From contig JARUPY010000033.1 in assembly GCA_029817715.1 (NCBI GenBank), positions 32,191 through 96,190 of the forward strand: DNA of 64,000 nt, in the 5' to 3' direction. The stretch's first letter is position 1; each line of letters opens with the position of its first letter. Position numbers and translations under genes: made by a program. This document shows, piece after piece, positions 1 to 13,181 of the stretch. The notes under the pieces were generated by a model. The model was given only the letters and a program-made list of their open reading frames with translations, was not told where the DNA came from and made no database searches. This DNA is from Melastoma dodecandrum. Taxonomy: Eukaryota; Streptophyta; Magnoliopsida; Myrtales; Melastomataceae.

Positions 1-559
1 AAATGATCCCTAAATGCTTCCCAAACAATTCAAAATTGGAGTTCTACATTTGACATTCGTGTCCCTTTCGTTGCACAATGAGGAACCCCGCGCACAACTC
101 ATGCAAGGTTGTGCATCTCGCATGCTCCGTACCTTGATGATTCCGAACTTGCATTTTCCGAAGCCTAAATGATCTCCAAATGCTTCCCAAACTATTCAAA
201 ATTGGTGTTCTACATTTGACATTCGGGTCCCTTTCGTTTGCACAAGGAGGAACCCCGCGCACAACTCATGCAAGGTTGTGCATCCCGCATGCTCCGTGCC
301 TTGGTGCTTCCGAACTTGCATTTTCCGAAGCCTAAATGATCCCCAAATGCTTCCCAAACTATTCAAAATTGGAGTTCTACATTTGACATTCGGGTCCCTT
401 TCGTTGCACAATGAGGAACCCCGCGCACAACTCATGCAAGGTTGTGCATCTCGCATGCTCCGTACCTTGATGATTCCGAACTTGCATTTTCCGAAGCCTA
501 AATGATCTCCAAATGCTTCCCAAACTATTCAAAATTGGTGTTCTACATTTGACATTCGG
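1..559 (+). repeat. Mixed 166/167-bp dimers at the left edge
   Basis: The first units alternate between a 166-bp form (TTCGTTGCACAATGAGG, near 68 and 398) and a 167-bp form (TTCGTTTGCACAAGGAGG, near 235 and 568). The pair recurs with a 333-bp period, and both copies also share CCTTGATGATTCC. From about 560 bp the 167-bp form takes over. The 166-bp form becomes dominant only after 25.77 kb, so the two length classes are interspersed at the left edge rather than confined to separate blocks. Confidence 0.8.
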
Positions 560-3500
560 GTCCCTTTCGTTTGCACAAGGAGGAACCCCGCGCACAACTC
601 ATGCAAGGTTGTGCATCCCGCATGCTCCGTACCTTGATGCTTCCGAACTTGCATTTTCCGAAGCCTAAATGATCTCCAAATGCTTCCCAAACTATTCAAA
701 ATTGGTGTTCTACATTTGACATTCGGTTCCCTTTCGTTTGCACAAGGAGGAACCCCGCGCACAACTCATGCAAGGTTGTGCATCCCGCATGCTCCGTACC
801 TTGATGCTTCCGAACTTGCATTTTCCGAAGCCTAAATGATCCCCAAATGCTTCCCAAACTATTCAAAATTGGAGTTCAACATTTGACATTCGGGTCCCTT
901 TCGTTTGCACAAGGAGGAACCCCGCGCACAACTCATGCAAGGTTGTGCATCCCGCATGCTCCGTACCTTGATGCTTCCGAACTTGCATTTTCCGAAGCCT
1001 AAATGATCTCCAAATGCTTCCCAAACTATTCAAAATTGGTGTTCTACATTTGACATTCGGGTCCCTTTCGTTTGCACAAGGAGGAACCCCGCGCACAACT
1101 CATGCAAGGTTGTACATCCCGCATGCACCGTACCTTGATGATTCCGAACTTGCATTTTCCGAAGCCTAAATGATCTCCAAATGCTTCCCAAACTATTCAA
1201 AATTGGAGTTCTACATTTGACATTCGTGTCCCTTTCGTTTGCACAAGGAGGAACCCCGCGCACAACTTAGGCAAGGTGGTGCATCCCGCATGCTCCGTAC
1301 CTTGATGCTTCCGAACTTGCATTTTCCGAAGCCTAAATGATCCCCAAATGCTTCCCAAACTATTCAAAATTGGAGTTCTACATTTGACATTCGGGTCCCT
1401 TTCGTTTGCACAATGAGGAACCCCACGCACAACTTACGCAAGGTTGTGCATCTCGCATGCTCCGAACCTTGGTGCTTCCGAACTTGCATTTTCCGAAGCC
1501 TAAATGATCCCCAAATGCTTCCCAAACTATTCAAAATTGGAGTTCTACATTTGACATTCGGGTCCCTTTCGTTTGCACAAGGAGGAACCCCGCGCACAAC
1601 TCATGCAAGGTTGTGCATCCCGCATGCTCCGTACCTTGATGCTTCCGAACTTGCATTTTCCGAAGCCTAAATGATCCCCAAATGCTTCCCAAACTATTCA
1701 AAATTGGTGTTCTACATTTGACATTCGGGTCCCTTTCGTTTGCACAAGGAGGAACCCCGCGCACAACTCATGCAAGGTTGTGCATCCCGCATGCTCCGTG
1801 CCTTGGTGCTTCCGAACTTGCATTTTCCGAAGCCTAAATGATCCCCAAATGCTTCCCAAACTATTCAAAATTGGAGTTCTACATTTGACATTCGGGTCCC
1901 TTTCGTTTGCACAATGAGGAACCCCACGCACAACTTACGCAAGGTTGTGCATCCCGCATGCTCCGAACCTTGGTGCTTCCGAACTTGCATTTTCCGAAGC
2001 ATAAATGATCCTTAAATGCTTCCCAAACTATTCAAAATTGGAGTTCTACATTTGACATTCGGGTCCCTTTCGTTTGCACAAGGAGGAACCCCGCGCACAA
2101 CTCATGCAAGGTTGTGCATCCCGCATGCTCCGTACATTGATGCTTCCGAAATTGCATTTTCCGAAGCCTAAATGATCCCCAAATGCTTCCCAAACTATTC
2201 AAAATTGGAGCTCTACAATTGACATTCGGTTCCCTTTCGTTTGCACAAGGAGGAACCCCGCGCACAACTCATGCAAGGTTGTGCATCCCGCATGCTCCGT
2301 ACCTTGATGCTTCCGAACTTGCATTTTCCGAAGCCTAAATGATCTCCAAATGCTTCCCAAACTATTCAAAATTGGTGTTCTACATTTGACATTCGGGTCC
2401 CTTTCGTTTGCACAAGGAGGAACCCCGCGCACAACTCATGCAACGTTGTGCATCCCGCATGCTCCGTACCTTGATGCTTCCGAACATGCATTTTCCGAAG
2501 CCTAAATGATCTCCAAATGCTTCCCAAACTATTCAAAATTGGTGTTCTACATTTGACATTCGGTTCCCTTTCGTTTGCACAAGGAGGAACCCCGCGCACA
2601 ACTCATGCAAGGTTGTGCATCCCGCATGCTCCGTACCTTGATGCTTCCGAACTTGCATTTTCCGAAGCCTAAATGATCCCCAAATGCTTCCCAAACTATT
2701 CAAAATTGGAGTTCTACATTTGACATTCGGGTCCCTTTCGTTTGCACAAGGAGGAACCCCACGCACAACTCATGCAACGTTGTGCATCCCGCATGCTCCG
2801 TACCTTGATGCTTCCGAACTTGCATTTTCCGAAGCCTAAATGATCTCCAAATGCTTCCCAAACTATTCAAAATTGGTGTTCTACATTTGACATTCGGTTC
2901 CCTTTCGTTTGCACAAGGAGGAACCCCGCGCACAACTCATGCAAGGTTGTGCATCCCGCATGCTCCGTACCTTGATGCTTCCGAACTTGCATTTTCCGAA
3001 GCCTAAATGATCCACAAATGCTTCCCAAACTATTCAAAATTGGAGTTCTACATTTGACATTCGGGTCCCTTTCGTTTGCACAAGGAGGAACCCCACGCAC
3101 AACTCATGCAACGTTGTGCATCCCGCATGCTCCGTACCTTGATGCTTCCGAACTTGCATTTTCCGAAGCCTAAATGATCCCCAAATGCTTCCCAAACTAT
3201 TCAAAATTGGAGTTCTACATCTGACGTTCGGGTCCCTTTCGTTTGCACAATGAGGAACCCCGCGCACAACTCATGCAAGGTTGTGCATCCCGCATGCTCC
3301 GTACATTGATGCTTCCGAACTTGCATTTTCCGAAGCCTAAATGATCTCCAAATGCTTCCCAAAGTATTCAAAATTGGTGTTCTACAATTGACATTCGGGT
3401 CCCTTTCGTTTGCACAAGGAGGAACCCCGCGCACAACTCATGCAAGGTTGTGTATCCCGCATGCTCCGTACCTTGATGCTTCCGAACTTGCATTTTCCGA

Positions 3501-4345
3501 AGCCTAAATGATCTCCAAATGCTTCCCAAACTATTCAAAATTGGTGTTCTACATTTGACATTCGGGTCCCTTTCGTGTTTGCACAAGGAGGAACCCCCCC
3601 GCGCACAACTCAGGCAGGGTTGTGCATCGCGCATGCTCCGAACCTTGGTGCTTCTGAACTAGCATTTTCCGAAGCCTAAATGATCCCCAAATGCTTCCCA
3701 AACTATTCAAAATTGGAGTTCTACATTTGACATTCGGGTCCCTTTCGTTTGCACAAGGAGGAACCCCGCGCACAACTCATGCAAGGTTGTGCATCCCGCA
3801 TGCTCCGTACCTTGATGCTTCCGAACTTGCATTTTCCGAAGCCTAAATGATCTCCAAATGCTTCCCAAACTATTCAAAATTGGTGTTCTACATTTGACAT
3901 TCGGGTCCCTTTCGTTTGCACAAGGAGGAACCCCGCGCACAACTCATGCAAGGTTGTGCATCCCGCATGCTCCGTACCTTGATGCTTCCGAACTTGCATT
4001 TTCCGAAGCCTAAATGATCCCCAAATGCTTCCCAAACTATTCAAAATTGGAGTTCTACATTTGACATTCGGGTCCCTTTCGTTTGCACAAGGAGGAACCC
4101 CGCGCACAACTCATGCAAGGTTGTGCATCCCGCATGCTCCGTACCTTGATGCTTCCGAACTTGCATTTTCCGAAGCCTAAATGATCTCCAAATGCTTCCC
4201 AAACTATTCAAAATTGGTGTTCTACATTTGACATTCGGGTCCCTTTCGTTTGCACAAGGAGGAACCCCGCGCACAACTCATGCAAGGTTGTGCATCCCGC
4301 ATGCTCCGTACCTTGATGCTTCCGAACTTGCATTTTCCGAAGCCT

Positions 4346-4497
4346 AAATGATCTCCAAATGCTTCCCAAACTATTCAAAATTGGTGTTCTACATTTGACA
4401 TTCGGGTCCCTTTCGTTTGCACAAGGAGGAACCCCGCGCACAACTCATGCAAGGTTGTGCATCCCGCATGCTTCCGAACTTGCATTTTCCGAAGCCT
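4346..4497 (+). repeat. 152-bp monomer with a 15-bp internal deletion
   Basis: The sequence runs CCCGCATGCTTCCGAAC instead of CCCGCATGCTCCG, then CCTTGATGCTTCCGAAC. Exactly 15 bp between two TGCT tetranucleotides are missing, giving a 152-bp unit (start-to-start 4346 to 4498). The same deletion recurs at 36.1, 48.2 and 51.8 kb. Confidence 0.9.
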
Positions 4498-7002
4498 AAA
4501 TGATCCCCAAATGCTTCCCAAACTATTCAAAATTGGAGTTCTACATTTGACATTCGGGTCCCTTTCGTTTGCACAAGGAGGAACCCCGCGCACAACTCAT
4601 GCAAGGTTGTGCATCCCGCATGCTCCGTACCTTGATGCTTCCGAACTTGCATTTTCCGAAGCCTAAATGATCTCCAAATGCTTCCCAAACTATTCAAAAT
4701 TGGTGTTCTACATTTGACATTCGGGTCCCTTTCGTTTGCACAAGGAGGAACCCCGCGCACAACTCATGCAAGGTTGTGCATCCCGCATGCTCCGTACCTT
4801 GATGCTTCCGAACTTGCATTTTCCGAAGCCTAAATGATCTCCAAATGCTTCCCAAACTATTCAAAATTGGTGTTCTACATTTGACATTCGGGTCCCTTTC
4901 GTTTGCACAAGGAGGAACCCCGCGCACAACTCATGCAAGGTTGTGCATCCCGCATGCTCCGTACCTTGATGCTTCCGAACTTGCATTTTCCGAAGCCTAA
5001 ATGATCCCCAAATGCTTCCCAAACTATTCAAAATTGGAGTTCTACATTTGACATTCGGGTCCCTTTCGTTTGCACAAGGAGGAACCCCGCGCACAACTCA
5101 TGCAAGGTTGTGCATCCCGCATGCTCCGTACCTTGATGCTTCCGAACTTGCATTTTCCGAAGCCTAAATGATCTCCAAATGCTTCCCAAACTATTCAAAA
5201 TTGGTGTTCTACATTTGACATTCGGGTCCCTTTCGTTTGCACAAGGAGGAACCCCGCGCACAACTCATGCAAGGTTGTGCATCCCGCATGCTCCGTACCT
5301 TGATGCTTCCGAACTTGCATTTTCCGAAGCCTAAATGATCCCCAAATGCTTCCCAAACTATTCAAAATTGGAGTTCTACATTTGACATTCGGGTCCCTTT
5401 CGTTTGCACAAGGAGGAACCCCGCGCACAACTCATGCAAGGTTGTGCATCCCGCATGCTCCGTACCTTGATGCTTCCGAACTTGCATTTTCCGAAGCCTA
5501 AATGATCTCCAAATGCTTCCCAAACTATTCAAAATTGGTGTTCTACATTTGACATTCGGGTCCCTTTCGTTTGCACAAGGAGGAACCCCGCGCACAACTC
5601 ATGCAAGGTTGTGCATCCCGCATGCTCCGTACCTTGATGCTTCCGAACTTGCATTTTCCGAAGCCTAAATGATCTCCAAATGCTTCCCAAACTATTCAAA
5701 ATTGGTGTTCTACATTTGACATTCGGGTCCCTTTCGTTTGCACAAGGAGGAACCCCGCGCACAACTCATGCAAGGTTGTGCATCCCGCATGCTCCGTACC
5801 TTGATGCTTCCGAACTTGCATTTTCCGAAGCCTAAATGATCTCCAAATGCTTCCCAAACTATTCAAAATTGGTGTTCTACATTTGACATTCGGGTCCCTT
5901 TCGTTTGCACAAGGAGGAACCCCGCGCACAACTCATGCAAGGTTGTGCATCCCGCATGCTCCGTACCTTGATGCTTCCGAACTTGCATTTTCCGAAGCCT
6001 AAATGATCCCCAAATGCTTCCCAAACTATTCAAAATTGGAGTTCTACATTTGACATTCGGGTCCCTTTCGTTTGCACAAGGAGGAACCCCGCGCACAACT
6101 CATGCAAGGTTGTGCATCCCGCATGCTCCGTACCTTGATGCTTCCGAACTTGCATTTTCCGAAGCCTAAATGATCTCCAAATGCTTCCCAAACTATTCAA
6201 AATTGGTGTTCTACATTTGACATTCGGGTCCCTTTCGTTTGCACAAGGAGGAACCCCGCGCACAACTCATGCAAGGTTGTGCATCCCGCATGCTCCGTAC
6301 CTTGATGCTTCCGAACTTGCATTTTCCGAAGCCTAAATGATCCCCAAATGCTTCCCAAACTATTCAAAATTGGAGTTCTACATTTGACATTCGGGTCCCT
6401 TTCGTTTGCACAAGGAGGAACCCCGCGCACAACTCATGCAAGGTTGTGCATCCCGCATGCTCCGTACCTTGATGCTTCCGAACTTGCATTTTCCGAAGCC
6501 TAAATGATCTCCAAATGCTTCCCAAACTATTCAAAATTGGTGTTCTACATTTGACATTCGGGTCCCTTTCGTTTGCACAAGGAGGAACCCCGCGCACAAC
6601 TCATGCAAGGTTGTGCATCCCGCATGCTCCGTACCTTGATGCTTCCGAACTTGCATTTTCCGAAGCCTAAATGATCTCCAAATGCTTCCCAAACTATTCA
6701 AAATTGGTGTTCTACATTTGACATTCGGGTCCCTTTCGTTTGCACAAGGAGGAACCCCGCGCACAACTCATGCAAGGTTGTGCATCCCGCATGCTCCGTA
6801 CCTTGATGCTTCCGAACTTGCATTTTCCGAAGCCTAAATGATCCCCAAATGCTTCCCAAACTATTCAAAATTGGAGTTCTACATTTGACATTCGGGTCCC
6901 TTTCGTTTGCACAAGGAGGAACCCCGCGCACAACTCATGCAAGGTTGTGCATCCCGCATGCTCCGTACCTTGATGCTTCCGAACTTGCATTTTCCGAAGC
7001 CT

Positions 7003-7169
7003 AAATGATCTCCAAATGCTTCCCAAACTATTCAAAATTGGTGTTCTACATTTAACATTCGGGTCCATTTCGTTTGCACAAGGAGGAACCCCACGCACAA
7101 CTCATAAAAGGTTGTGTATCCCGCATGCTCCGTACCTTGATGCTTCCGAACCTGCATTTTCCGAAGCCT
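7003..7169 (+). repeat. Diverged 167-bp monomer in block 1
   Basis: This unit differs from its neighbours at six or more positions: TTTAACATTC for TTTGACATTC, GTCCATTTCG for GTCCCTTTCG, CCCACGCAC for CCCGCGCAC, CTCATAAAAGG for CTCATGCAAGG, GTGTATCC for GTGCATCC, and GAACCTGC for GAACTTGC. The following unit starts AAATGTTCTCC, a change that reappears at 7843, exactly four monomers (668 bp) downstream of 7175. It is an outlier in an otherwise homogenised stretch. Confidence 0.8.
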
Positions 7170-10100
7170 AAATGTTCTCCAAATGCTTCCCAAACTATTC
7201 AAAATTGGTGTTCTACATTTGACATTCGGGTCCCTTTCGTTTGCACAAGGAGGAACCCCGCGCACAACTCATGCAAGGTTGTGCATCCCGCATGCTCCGT
7301 ACCTTGATGATTCCGAACTTGCATTTTCCGAAGCCTAAATGATCTCCAAATGCTTCCCAAACTATTCAAAATTGGAGTTCTACATTTGACATTCGGGTCC
7401 CTTTCGTTTGCACAAGGAGGAACCCCGCGCACAACTCATGCAAGGTTGTGTATCCCGCATGCTCCGTACATTGATGCTTCCGAACTTGCATTTTCCGAAG
7501 CCTAAATGATCTCCAAATGCTTCCCAAACTATTCAAAATTGGAGTTCTACATTTGACATTCGGGTCCCTTTCGTTTGCACAAGGAGGAACCCCGCGCACA
7601 ACTCATGCAAGGTTGTGCATCCCGCATGCTCCGTACCTTGATGCTTCCGAACTTGCATTTTCCGAAGCCTAAATGATCCCCAAATGCTTCCCAAACTATT
7701 CAAAATTGGAGTTCTACATTTGACATTCGGGTCCCTTTCGTTTGCACAAGGAGGAACCCCGCGCACAACTCATGCAAGGTTGTGCATCCCGCATGCTCCG
7801 TACCTTGATGCTTCCGAACTTGCATTTTCCGAAGCCTAAATGTTCTCCAAATGCTTCCCAAACTATTCAAAATTGGAGTTCTACATTTGACATTCGGGTC
7901 CCTTTCGTTTGCACAAGGAGGAACCCCGCGCACAACTCATGCAAGGTTGTGCATCCCGCATGCTCCGTACCTTGATGCTTCCGAACTTGCATTTTCCGAA
8001 GCCTAAATGATCTCCAAATGCTTCCCAAACTATTCAAAATTGTTGTTCTACATTTGACATTCGGGTCCCTTTCGTTTGCACAAGGAGGAACCCCGCGCAC
8101 AACTCATGCAAGGTTGTGCATCCCGCATGCTCCGTACCTTGATGCTTCCGAACTTGCATTTTCCGAAGCCTAAATGATCTCCAAATGCTTCCCAAACTAT
8201 TCAAAATTGGTGTTCTACATATGACATTCGGGTCCCTTTCGTTTGCACAAGGAGGAACCCCGCGCACAACTCATGCAAGGTTGTGCATCCCGCATGCTCC
8301 GTACCTTGATGCTTCCGAACTTGCATTTTCCGAAGCCTAAATGATCTCCAAATGCTTCCCAAACTATTCAAAATTGGTGTTCTACATTTGACATTCGGGT
8401 CCCTTTCGTTTGCACAAGGAGGAACCCCGCGCACAACTCATGCAAGTTTGTGCATCCCGCATGCTCCGTACCTTGCTGCTTCCGAACTTGCATTTTCCGA
8501 AGCCTAAATGATCTCCAAATGCTTCCCAAACTATTCAAAATTGGTGTTCTACATTTGACATTCGGGTCCCTTTCGTTTGCACAAGGAGGAACCCCGCGCA
8601 CAACTCATGCAAGGTTGTGCATCCCGCATGCTCCGTACCTTGATGCTTCCGAACTTGCATTTTCCGAAGCCTAAATGATCTCCAAATGCTTCCCAAACTA
8701 TTCAAAATTGGAGTTCTACATTTGACATTCGGGTCCCTTTCGTTTGCACAAGGAGGAACCCCGCGCACAACTCATGCAAGGTTGTGCATCCCGCATGCTC
8801 CGTACCTTGATGCTTCCGAACTTGCATTTTCCGAAGCCTAAATGATCTCCAAATGCTTCCCAAACTATTCAAAATTGGAGTTCTACATTTGACATTCGGG
8901 TCCCTTTCGTTTGCACAAGGAGGAACCCCGCGCACAACTCATGCAAGGTTGTGCATCCCGCATGCTCCGTACCTTGATGCTTCCGAACTTGCATTTTCCG
9001 AAGCCTAAATGATCTCCAAATGCTTCCCAAACTATTCAAAATTGGAGCTCTACATTTGACATTCGTGTCCCTTTCGTTTGCACAAGGAGGAACCCCGCGC
9101 ACAACTCATGCAAGGTTGTGCATCCCGCATGCTCCGTACCTTGATGCTTCCGAACTTGCATTTTCCGAAGCCTAAATGATCCCCAAATGCTTCCCAAACT
9201 ATTCAAAATTGGTGTTCTACATTTGACATTCGGGTCCCTTTCGTTTGCACAAGGAGGAACCCCGCGCACAACTCATGCAAGGTTGTGCATCCCGCATGCT
9301 CCGTACCTTGATGCTTCCGAACTTGCATTTTACGAAGCCTAAATGATCCCCAAATGCTTCCCAAACTATTCAAAATTGGATCTCTACATTTGACATTCGT
9401 GTCCCTTTCGTTTGCCCAAGGAGGAACCCCGCGCACAACTCATGCAAGGTTGTGTATCCCGCATGCTCCGTACATTGATGCTTCCGAACTTGCATTTTCC
9501 GAAGCCTAAATGATCTCCAAATGCTTCCCAAACTATTCAAAATTGGTGTTCTACATTTGACATTCGGGTCCCTTTCGTTTGCACAAGGAGGAACCCCGCG
9601 CACAACTCATGCAAGGTTGTGCATCCCGCATGCTCCGTACCTTGATGCTTCCGAACTTGCATTTTCCGAAGCCTAAATGATCTCCAAATGCTTCCCAAAC
9701 TATTCAAAATTGGTGTTCTACATTTGACATTCGGGTCCCTTTCGTTTGCACAAGGAGGAACCCCGCGCACAACTCATGCAAGGTTGTGCATCCCGCATGC
9801 TCCGTACCTTGATGCTTCCGAACTTGCATTTTCCGAAGCCTAAATGATCTCCAAATGCTTCCCAAACTATTCAAAATTGGTGTTCTACATTTGACATTCG
9901 GGTCCCTTTCGTTTGCACAAGGAGGAACCCCGCGCACAACTCATGCAAGGTTGTGCATCCCGCATGCTCCGTACCTTGATGCTTCCGAACTTGCATTTTC
10001 CGAAGCCTAAATGATCTCCAAATGCTTCCCAAACTATTCAAAATTGGTGTTCTACATTTGACATTCGGGTCCCTTTCGTTTGCACAAGGAGGAACCCCGC

Positions 10101-12179
10101 GCACAACTCATGCAAGGTTGTGCATCCCGCATGCTCCGTACCTTGATGCTTCCGAACTTGCATTTTCCGAAGCCTAAATGATCTCCAAATGCTTCCCAAA
10201 CTATTCAAAATTGGTGTTCTACATTTGACATTCGGGTCCCTTTCGTTTGCACAAGGAGGAACCCCGCGCACAACTCATGCAAGGTTGTGCATCCCGCATG
10301 CTCCGTACCTTGATGCTTCCGAACTTGCATTTTCCGAAGCCTAAATGATCTCCAAATGCTTCCCAAACTATTCAAAATTGGTGTTCTACATTTGACATTC
10401 GGGTCCCTTTCGTTTGCACAAGGAGGAACCCCGCGCACAACTCATGCAAGGTTGTGCATCCCGCATGCTCCGTACCTTGATGCTTCCGAACTTGCATTTT
10501 CCGAAGCCTAAATGATCTCCAAATGCTTCCCAAACTATTCAAAATTGGAGTTCTACATTTGACATTCGGGTCCCTTTCGTTTGCACAAGGAGGAACCCCG
10601 CGCACAACTCATGCAAGGTTGTGCATCCCGCATGCTCCGTACCTTGATGCTTCCGAACTTGCATTTTCCGAAGCCTAAATGATCCCCAAATGCTTCCCAA
10701 ACTATTCAAAATTGGAGTTCTACATTTGACATTCGGGTCCCTTTCGTTTGCACAAGGAGGAACCCCGCGCACAACTCATGCAAGGTTGTGCATCCCGCAT
10801 GCTCCGTACCTTGATGCTTCCGAACTTGCATTTTCCGAAGCCTAAATGATCTCCAAATGCTTCCCAAACTATTCAAAATTGGTGTTCTACATTTGACATT
10901 CGGGTCCCTTTCGTTTGCACAAGGAGGAACCCCGCGCACAACTCATGCAAGGTTGTGCATCCCGCATGCTCCGTACCTTGATGCTTCCGAACTTGCATTT
11001 TCCGAAGCCTAAATGATCTCCAAATGCTTCCCAAACTATTCAAAATTGGAGTTCTACATTTGACATTCGGGTCCCTTTCGTTTGCACAAGGAGGAACCCC
11101 GCGCACAACTCATGCAAGGTTGTGCATCCCGCATGCTCCGTACCTTGATGCTTCCGAACTTGCATTTTCCGAAGCCTAAATGATCCCCAAATGCTTCCCA
11201 AACTATTCAAAATTGGAGCTCTACATTTGACATTCGGGTCCCTTTCGTTTGCACAAGGAGGAACCCCGCGCACAACTCATGCAAGGTTGTGCATCCCGCA
11301 TGCTCCGTACCTTGATGCTTCCGAACTTGCATTTTCCGAAGCCTAAATGATCTCCAAATGCTTCCCAAACTATTCAAAATTGGTGTTCTACATTTGACAT
11401 TCGGGTCCCTTTCGTTTGCACAAGGAGGAACCCCGCGCACAACTCATGCAAGGTTGTGCATCCCGCATGCTCCGTACCTTGATGCTTCCGAACTTGCATT
11501 TTCCGAAGCCTAAATGATCTCCAAATGCTTCCCAAACTATTCAAAATTGGTGTTCTACATTTGACATTCGGGTCCCTTTCGTTTGCACAAGGAGGAACCC
11601 CGCGCACAACTCATGCAAGGTTGTGCATCCCGCATGCTCCGTACCTTGATGCTTCCGAACTTGCATTTTCCGAAGCCTAAATGATCCCCAAATGCTTCCC
11701 AAACTATTCAAAATTGGAGTTCTACATTTGACATTCGGGTCCCTTTCGTTTGCACAAGGAGGAACCCCGCGCACAACTCATGCAAGGTTGTGCATCCCGC
11801 ATGCTCCGTACCTTGATGCTTCCGAACTTGCATTTTCCGAAGCCTAAATGATCCCCAAATGCTTCCCAAACTATTCAAAATTGGAGCTCTACAATTGACA
11901 TTCGGTTCCCTTTCGTTTGCACAAGGAGGAACCCCGCGCACAACTCATGCAAGGTTGTGCATCCCGCATGCTCCGTACCTTGATGCTTCCGAACTTGCAT
12001 TTTCCGAAGCCTAAATGATCTCCAAATGCTTCCCAAACTATTCAAAATTGGTGTTCTACATTTGACATTCGGGTCCCTTTCGTTTGCACAAGGAGGAACC
12101 CCGCGCACAACTCATGCAAGGTTGTGCATCCCGCATGCTCCGTACCTTGATGCTTCCGAACTTGCATTTTCCGAAGCCT

Positions 12180-13181
12180 AAATGATCTCCAAATGCTTCC
12201 CAAACTATTCAAAATTGGAGTTCTACATTTGACATTCGGGTCCCTTTCGTTTGCACAAGGAGGAACCCCGCGCACAACTCATGCAAGGTTGTGCATCCCG
12301 CATGCTCCGTACCTTGATGCTTCCGAACTTGCATTTTCCGAAGCCTAAATGATCTCCAAATGCTTCCCAAACTATTCAAAATTGGTGTTCTACATTTGAC
12401 ATTCGGGTCCCTTTCGTTTGCACAAGGAGGAACCCCGCGCACAACTCATGCAAGGTTGTGCATCCCGCATGCTCCGTACCTTGATGCTTCCGAACTTGCA
12501 TTTTCCGAAGCCTAAATGATCTCCAAATGCTTCCCAAACTATTCAAAATTGGAGTTCTACATTTGACATTCGGGTCCCTTTCGTTTGCACAAGGAGGAAC
12601 CCCGCGCACAACTCATGCAAGGTTGTGCATCCCGCATGCTCCGTACCTTGATGCTTCCGAACTTGCATTTTCCGAAGCCTAAATGATCTCCAAATGCTTC
12701 CCAAACTATTCAAAATTGGTGTTCTACATTTGACATTCGGGTCCCTTTCGTTTGCACAAGGAGGAACCCCGCGCACAACTCATGCAAGGTTGTGCATCCC
12801 GCATGCTCCGTACCTTGATGCTTCCGAACTTGCATTTTCCGAAGCCTAAATGATCTCCAAATGCTTCCCAAACTATTCAAAATTGGAGTTCTACATTTGA
12901 CATTCGGGTCCCTTTCGTTTGCACAAGGAGGAACCCCGCGCACAACTCATGCAAGGTTGTGCATCCCGCATGCTCCGTACCTTGATGCTTCCGAACTTGC
13001 ATTTTCCGAAGCCTAAATGATCTCCAAATGCTTCCCAAACTATTCAAAATTGGTGTTCTACATTTGACATTCGGGTCCCTTTCGTTTGCACAAGGAGGAA
13101 CCCCGCGCACAACTCATGCAAGGTTGTGCATCCCGCATGCTCCGTACCTTGATGCTTCCGAACTTGCATTTTCCGAAGCCT
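12180..13181 (+). repeat. Three copies of a 334-bp dimeric higher-order repeat
   Basis: Six successive 167-bp units alternate GGAGTTC and GGTGTTC, near 12,219, 12,386, 12,553, 12,720, 12,887 and 13,054. All six carry ATCTCC, so the repeating unit here is a dimer. The unit to the left is GGTG-type; the three units to the right are all GGTG-type, so the alternation stops near 13.18 kb. The dimers rest on a single diagnostic base, which makes this a weak higher-order structure. Confidence 0.75.

Noticed and set aside
4859..6836. A fixed higher-order repeat of A and B units at about 4.9-6.8 kb
   Set aside because: The order looks like ABABBB then ABABB, but spacings between A units vary (2, 3, 3, 2, 4, 2, 3), so there is no constant period.
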